Shown here piece by piece: positions 58,376 through 64,000 of a stretch of 64,000 nt of DNA. Position 1 is the first letter of the stretch. Each line of letters starts with the position of its first letter. The translations under genes were made by a program, and so were the position numbers. A model generated the notes under the pieces. It did not search any database. It was not told where the DNA came from and worked only from the letters and a program-made list of their open reading frames with translations. This DNA is from Leucosporidium creatinivorum. Lineage: Eukaryota > Basidiomycota > Microbotryomycetes > Leucosporidiales > Leucosporidiaceae. The stretch lies in the NCBI GenBank assembly GCA_001600635.1, contig BCKL01000018.1:365974-429973 (forward strand), in the 5' to 3' direction.

Positions 58376-61300
58376 CTAGGTCGAGAGATCCATCGCGCCG
58401 TTGGCAGGCGAGCCGCCCGAGTCCGAGCCCGAGCCCGAGGTCGAGTCCTCGCGGTCTTGGAACCACTCGTACATCTCCTTCTGCGAGATGGCGAGAACAG
58501 AGGAGCGAGGTCAGCGGCAGGAGCGGGGAGGAAAGGGAGAGAGAGAGAGAAAGACGAACCTGCGAAGTACTCTCGGCTTCGACGATGGCCGTGTGACGGT
58601 CGACGGTCCAGGTGGAGCACTGCGCGAGGGATTCAAAGTCAGGGTCAGCGCCCGCCGAGCTCGTCTCGTCCCTCCAGCTCGAAACTCACAGTCATGTACA
58701 ACAATCTCGCCCACGTCAACCCAGCAAGCATAACCGCCCTCCACTCTTCACTCAAGTAAGTATCGCCACCAATTTTCTCCTGCGCGGGCATCCCACTGAG
58801 GACCTTCTCGACCTGCTCCCTACTCCTCCACTGGTCAGGGAGGGCGTAATACCTCCCCGCGACGTACTCGGCATCCACGACGGTGGAAGAACCGTTGCGG
58901 TTGAGGGAGCGGAATTCGAACCCGGGAGGAGGGAGGGGGAGATGAGGGTCGGCGACGGAAGGAGAGGGAGATTTGCTGTTGACGCCGTTGGTGCCCTCAA
59001 TCTTACTCAACGCCGACCCTCCCTCGTCCCCCTGAATCTCGGTAACGCCCTCCAAATCCCTCAACTCATAAAGCCGCCCCGTCAATTTCGCCTGATCCGT
59101 CTCCTCATCCTTATAGATCGCCGACACTTGAAGGAAGAGGGCGCGAGTATTTGCGCCGGGGGATTGGGGGATGGGTCCAGGGGGAAAGTTGTCGAGGGTG
59201 GGCACGAGGCGGACGAGCTCGCCCGACCAGATGCGCTCGCCGCCCCACCAGAGGCATTGGTAGTGGTAGTATTCGAGCGTCTTGTCCCGGCGGAGGCGCT
59301 CCTCTTTGGTCAGCGTCGACGAGGTGTAGAGGTGGTCCGCCGTAATCTTGTAGCGGTCGCTGTGGCGTCGAGGTCGGGGTCGAGGTCAGCTCGGCTCGGC
59401 GAAGACAGACGACGAGAGGGTTCAAAACTCACACGAGGCAAAACGACCCGGCAATATGCGCCGCAATCTGACTGGCCAAAGCGAAAGCCGTGACAGCCTC
59501 ATGCAACCCCTTCATCTCCCCCAACTTGGGCCTCCTAACCTGCTTCCCATCCCACGCATGCCTCACACTCTCCTGCGCCATGATCCTCTCCCCCTCAAAC
59601 ACCTCATTCGGCGGCGGCCGCGCCAACCAGGCTTGAATGTGCTTCTCGGTCTTGGTCACTTCGGCGTCGAGGGCGAGGAGGGAACAGCGGTAGGAGAAGG
59701 TTTGTCGGTTCTCGAGGAGGGGGGCGACGCCGGGCTTGAGCGGTTCGTTGTTGGAGGAAGAGCCCTTCTTGGAGGAGTAGGAGACAATGTTGCGATCCGA
59801 GACGACGGCTATCCAATGGGTGATGCGATCGGTCGTTCCCGTCTTGAGGTCGACAAAAGGGTGCGGGAGTTCGACCCAAACGAGCTCGCCGACGCGGTAG
59901 AGGGCGCCGTCGCTCAAGTCGGTGTCGCGCTCCTTGTTGACGTAGGTGCCCGAGTAGGTAGGGGTGGCGTCCTTCTTGGGCTTCTTGGGCTTCTCCTTGA
60001 CGAGTTCGCGCCCGCGACGAGTCTTGTCGGCGATGAAGCCCGTGTGGAGCTCCTCCTCCTCGTCGTCGTCCTCCTCGTCGCTGTAGCTCTGCTTGACGAG
60101 CTTGATCTTCTTGGCCGGTCGCGTGCTGCCATGTCCTCCTCCCGCACTACTACCCGCGATGCTCGACTCGCGCTTGACGGAAGGCGCGCGATAAGTGTCG
60201 AGCCCGAGCGCCGTGTTGACCTCGGTTTGAGTCTTCTTGGCGCAGTACTTGCACTTGCAGGTGATGTTGTCGTTGGGACCGTGCGTGAGGAGCCAGACGA
60301 GATGAGGAGTGAACTCGTTGACCGTCCTGAACTTGATGGCCGCCGAGGAGCCTGTGCGAGCGAGAGAGAGGGTCAGCTTCGGCGATGAGAGAGCAAGAGG
60401 AACGTTGAGACGAACCGAAGAGGTAGGCGTCGAGTCGGTCGATGCCGTTGGTCTTGCCGGAAGAGTGGTGGACGGTGAACTGGTAGTTGTCCGGCCAGTT
60501 GTCGAGGACCCAGTGGTCGGGCTTGCCGCCTGCGAGGGATGAGATCAGCGAAATTCACTCGAGTCGTGCAGCTCAGAGACTCACCAGGACCAGGAGTGTT
60601 GAGATCAAGCTCCTCTGCGAGCTGCTTGCCCAAGCCAAACCTCCAAGACTTGTGCTTGCCGACGTCGGGCCCCTGCAGCTCGTGCCAATTGAGCCTACCG
60701 TCGACGAGCTGCCCAGGAGCAGTGTTGGTCGCCCAACGACTCTTGGATCCATCCGTCACGCCCGGATTGATGATGATGCGGTGAGGGTTGGTGACCGAGT
60801 TCTTGCTCGCGCGGACGACCGAGTAGTGAGGCAAAGGAGGGATGGAGCCGTTGAAGCTCGAGCCGGTGGAAGGGCGAGCGCGCTTGATCTTTTTGTTGGC
60901 GCTGCCCGTGTTGGAAGGAGCGAAATGATTGGGCGAAGCGCGCGCGGAAGGGGAAGCGGGGATGGGAGCGCGAGAGGTGGAGGCGACGGGAGCGGCGGCG
61001 GGGGCTTGGGCGGTGGTCGACTCGGAGTCGGAAGCGAGTTGGTCGACGTTGTCCTCTTGTTCGGCGTCTGAGAGGTAGGAGGAGATGTAGCCGTCGTCGT
61101 TGGGTTCGGAGAAGAAGAGGGGGGTCTTGGAAGGGGAAGGGAGCGGGTGATGGACGGTGGAAGGGGCGGAGCTGCTAGCTAGAGGTGCAGCTGAAGGGGT
61201 GGGAGCGTGTTGTAGGGTAGTAGGATGTGGAGCGGGTGCTGTAGCCTCGTTAGAGACTTGTGGCTGGGGCTGCATGGCTTGTGTAGGCTGAGCGGTGGTG

Positions 61301-61578
61301 GGAGCGGGAGAGGGAGAGGGAGAGATGCGAGGCGCTTGAGACGCGTGGGTTGTAGGCGATTTGGCGGCGGGCTGGGGCTGGGGCTGCTGAGCGGGCTGCT
61401 CTGCTACAGCAGGAGCTGGAGAGACTGCTCGAGGCTGTTCAGAAGGGGAGCGAAACCCGCTCCTCTCTGGTTGCTGGAGAGGTGCAGAAGCTGCAGAAGG
61501 TGCAGCAGGTGTAGTCGATTGTTTCTTGCCCAATCCAAAGCCTAATCCCTCCAAGCTGAGGGTGGGGCGCCAACTCAT
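58376..61578 (-). CDS. clr2: Clr2-like heterochromatin silencing factor (SHREC component)
   Basis: Cryptic loci regulator 2 family; in fission yeast Clr2 works with Clr1, Clr3 histone deacetylase and Mit1 in transcriptional silencing. The start MSWRPTLSLEGLGFGLGKKQ follows a minus-strand CTACAG, probably the end of a 5' UTR intron. About 250 residues of Pro/Ala/Ser-rich disorder come first. The Clr2 'transil' domain is then visible: DHWVLDNWPDNYQFTVHHSS, RLDAYLFGSSAAIKFRTVNE, FTPHLVWLLTHGP, CKCKYCAKKT. The second conserved domain begins with LYRVGELVWVELPHPFVD and includes YQCLWWGGERIWSGELVRLV (BAH-like) and VDAEYVAGRYYALPD. It ends SPANGAMDLST. The linker carries a basic-acidic stretch (KKIKLVKQSYSDEEDDDEEE). 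Confidence 0.85.
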
Positions 61579-61665
61579 TCCTTTCTGTAGCCGATTCGAA
61601 CGAAGACAAGGAGGAGAAGAGGCGAATCCCTCTCTTGTCGTCTCGCCACTCACTTCTCAGTCCCC
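61579..61665. promoter_or_regulatory. 87-bp divergent promoter shared by Clr2 and CCCH genes
   Basis: Only 87 bp lie between the two start codons. A GTGAGT ... CTACAG pair on the minus strand (about 61653 to 61584) looks like a 5' UTR intron of the Clr2 gene. If so, the Clr2 transcript begins inside or beyond the first exon of the plus-strand gene and the two 5' ends overlap. Confidence 0.6.
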
Positions 61666-63815
61666 ATGTCGGATCATGTACTAGCTGAGATCGCTCGTCT
61701 AACTGGTAAGCTACACAGCTCTAAGAGGGCTACAAGGCTACAGCTTATCCTCTCTCTCTGCTTCCAACAGGCGCCATCGCAGAGCACAAGTCTGGCTCTG
61801 GCACTTCTCATCCTCACTCGGCTCATCCCACTACACGGGGCAGGGGCAGCAGCAGAGGGCGAGGCAGAGGTTCTTCCTACTCGACTACACCTTTCCACCG
61901 CAACTCGACCTGGGTCGCCCCCGGCCGTCCCGCTCCTCCCTCTGCCTCGTCCAACCATTCTCGCTCGGGCACTGCGACTCCCAACCTCGACTCTACTACA
62001 GCAGCAGCTCCTACTCCTACACCCGCCATCGTAGTCCCCGTCCCACCAGGTGGTTTCCGTAACCGCACCCTCGTCCTCAACGGCTCGACGTCAACTCCAG
62101 CTCCTTCGACGCCGAAACCTGCTCCTCCCCCTCCTCCGACGATCAAGCAGGAGGCCGTGGAAGTAGTGATTGGGGGAGCCACTTTCGTAGCCGACCCTCG
62201 AGGCAACAAGCTCGTTCGCAAGCCTGGTGCGTCTGCTCGCTCCCTTCGTCCGCCCCGCTTAGCTCATCCTAACTCGGCTCTCCCTCCCTACAGGCTCTTC
62301 CTCCACCAGCACCCCCTCTGCACCGACCGACTCCGATCCTACATCAACACCCAAACGCACCTCCGTCAGCGGCACGACCTACATCCGCACCAAATCGGGC
62401 AACCTCGTTTCCCTCGACTTTGCGCGGCAGCGGAAGGAGATGAATGAGAGGAAGGCCATGGCGTTGAAGAAGGAGAGGTTGGATCGGTTGGTCGGGATTG
62501 TGAAGGAGGGGCAGGGGGTTAGGGATAGTCAGGCTGGAAGGGGGAGAGGAAGGGGGAGGGGAAGAGGGTAAGTTTCGGTCGTTCGTTCCAGAGGGAAGGG
62601 GAGGAGGTGCAGGCATGCTGATCTACTTATCTCGTTCCTTTCTTTCTGACTCTACTCCTGTGCGTCCCTCCTTCCTTCCTCGCTCTCCTTCGCACATCGC
62701 AGAGGATCCTTCGCCTCGCGCTCGGCGCCCAAGAAATCGACAAAGCTCTGCCGCTTCTTCCAAAAGACGGGTAGGGTCCCCATTCTTTCCTTCTTCCCTC
62801 TCTCGCTTCGCCTCTGACCATCTCCCTTCTCTCCTTCCCCCCCCCCCTCACGCTGCTCGGCGCTCGCACTAACCCTCTCTCTCCACTAACCCTCCCCCTC
62901 CCCCTCCCCCTCCCCCTCTCCCTCCAAACACAAGCAGGCCAATGCACCCGCGGCCTCACCTGTCCCTACATCCACTCCTCCCTCAAAGTCTCTCTCTGCC
63001 CCCTCTACCTCCGTCAAAAGTGCCCTCTCAAGCCCTCCACCTGCCTCCTCTCGCACACACCCTCCCCCCACCGCTCCCCTCACTGCCTTCACTTCCCTCA
63101 CTGCACCCGCCCTGCATGCCCCTACGCGCATATCACCGTCGATCGGGATGCAGCTGTGTGTAGGAGTTTCGTCGAGTATGGGTGGTGTGAGAGGGGAGAG
63201 GCATGCGTTATGAGGCATGCTGTTGAGTGTCCCGAGTTTAGTGAGAGGGGCACTTGCGGGAGGAGTGGGTGTAGGTTGCCGCATGTGTTGAGGAGGAGGA
63301 ATGAGGGCGGTGCAGAGGAGGGGGAGAGCGAGGAGAGTGATGAGGAGGAGTTGGCGGAGGGGGAGATTGAGTGGGAGAAGAGGAGGGGGAGTAAGAGGGA
63401 GCGTGGGGAGGGTGATGAGCAGGAGGAGGAAGAGGAGAAGCAGAAGAGCCTCTGGGGAGGAGGCATCTCCGGTGCCGCAGGACGTCAACTCAGCAAGAAG
63501 GCGCGCACGACGAGGGCCGCTCAAGACCTCGACCAGAATTCCGACTTTGTGACCCTCAGCATTCCGCTGGACGACGAGCAAGAAGACGACAGCGACGACG
63601 ATTCGGAGAGCGTCGATAGCGCCGACCTTGTTGAGGAGGAGGAGGACGACCATTCGCCTTCCGAGGATGGGGAGGAAGAGGAGGAACCTCAGCTCGATGT
63701 CGCTGTTGCTTCCGATTCTGTACTCCCTCCTTCCACCACCACCGCCGCCCATCTCGACGCCTACGCCGACGAGTCCGACGAGGATGAGGAGGTCGAGAAG
63801 CTGTTGCGGTTCTGA
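61666..63815 (+). CDS. Five-finger CCCH zinc-finger protein, ZC3H3/Smicl type
   Basis: Starts MSDHVLAEIARLTG with the first intron after 40 nt. An RG-rich stretch (TTRGRGSSRGRGRGSS), disordered Pro/Ser linkers and the block TYIRTKSGNLVSLDFARQRK follow; the last resembles the conserved pre-finger motif of ZC3H3. Five tandem CCCH fingers come next: CRFFQKTGQCTRGLTCPYIH (across the 62771-62937 intron), CPLYLRQKCPLKPSTCLLSH, CLHFPHCTRPACPYAH, CRSFVEYGWCERGEACVMRH and CPEFSERGTCGRSGCRLPH. The C-terminus is very acidic. Animal ZC3H3 acts in poly(A)+ mRNA export and 3' processing with CPSF; the number and spacing of fingers support that family. Role here is inferred. Confidence 0.85.
62837..62925 (+). 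repeat. C11 run and (CCCCCT)n tract in an intron
   Basis: A run of 11 C at 62837-62847 and four to five imperfect CCCCCT units at 62891-62925 act as the polypyrimidine part of the intron before the first CCCH finger. Prone to length error. Confidence 0.9.
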
Positions 63816-64000
63816 GTCTTGGCCTCGTCGTTACTTCTTCCTGTCTCGCATACCTGCAATAACCGGCGATTACCGCTGTAGCTGCTTGGAGCCGAGAGTT
63901 CGTAAAAGCGAGAGGCGAGCGAAACTTCGGCGCTGCTTGCTCAGCGCTGCGGGCTTCCGAGGCCTTAAGACTTCGCTTGCAGCCCGACAAGCTCCACCAC
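63816..64000. other. 3' flank of the CCCH gene to window end
   Basis: Non-coding; no further gene start recognised. Contains CTTCGGCGCTG near 63928. Confidence 0.4.

Noticed and set aside
61651-61653. GTG at 61653 as an upstream start adding 25 residues to Clr2
   Set aside because: It is the GTGAGT donor of a probable 5' UTR intron that ends in CTACAG just before MSWRPT.

Overview
The window looks like nuclear DNA of a basidiomycete fungus. It is GC-rich and gene-dense. Almost every gene is cut by many 50-120 nt GT-AG introns whose 3' ends carry a strong (g)CTGAC branch site shortly before CAG. The gene set (Tup1, Clr2, condensin, tandem alpha-arrestins, H2A ending in SQEL) is fungal. The style resembles Pucciniomycotina yeasts (Rhodotorula / Leucosporidium-like), but that placement is inference. 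I see no rRNA, tRNA, transposon, viral element or CRISPR array.

Left region (1-13.7 kb): a full-size ABCB exporter runs off the left edge on the minus strand. Its upstream region and the last exon of histone H2A form a 1,049-bp segment (5960-7008) that recurs as an exact-length inverted copy at 11557-12605, with undefined bases (N) at mirrored positions. Between the copies lie a serine beta-lactamase-like gene and the divergent H2B/H2A pair. Just outside the right copy is a decayed relic of the same beta-lactamase family in opposite orientation. The order A-R-S'-B'-R'-S is what an inversion with staggered breaks leaves behind.

Middle region (13.7-33 kb): a tiny 4F5/zf-met2 protein gene, an acetoacetate-decarboxylase-fold protein, two tandem alpha-arrestins, a Dia2/Pof3-type TPR-F-box-LRR protein, cytosolic leucyl-tRNA synthetase and S-adenosylmethionine synthetase. 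These are followed by a head-to-head pair of very small paralogous genes (80 and 87 aa) with mirrored TATA boxes in their shared promoter; I cannot assign that family.

Right region (33-64 kb): the Tup1 corepressor, Sec24 with an N-terminal WW-like segment, two tandem F-box/LRR paralogs (the first with a reading-frame break), Sec62 with a His-rich tail, the condensin HEAT subunit Cnd1/Ycs4, a ~1,600-aa coiled-coil protein with a PACT-like C-terminus, the heterochromatin factor Clr2, and a five-finger CCCH protein of ZC3H3 type that shares an 87-bp promoter with Clr2.

There is no single pathway cluster. Recurring themes are chromatin and mitosis (H2A, H2B, Tup1, Clr2, condensin, Dia2-like, spindle-pole-like), secretion (Sec24, Sec62) and translation/one-carbon metabolism (LeuRS, AdoMet synthetase). 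Two genome-wide traits stand out. First coding exons are very small, with one start codon apparently split by an intron and another followed immediately by one. A heptamer CGCCGAG/CTCGGCG recurs in introns and intergenic DNA, often next to the branch site.
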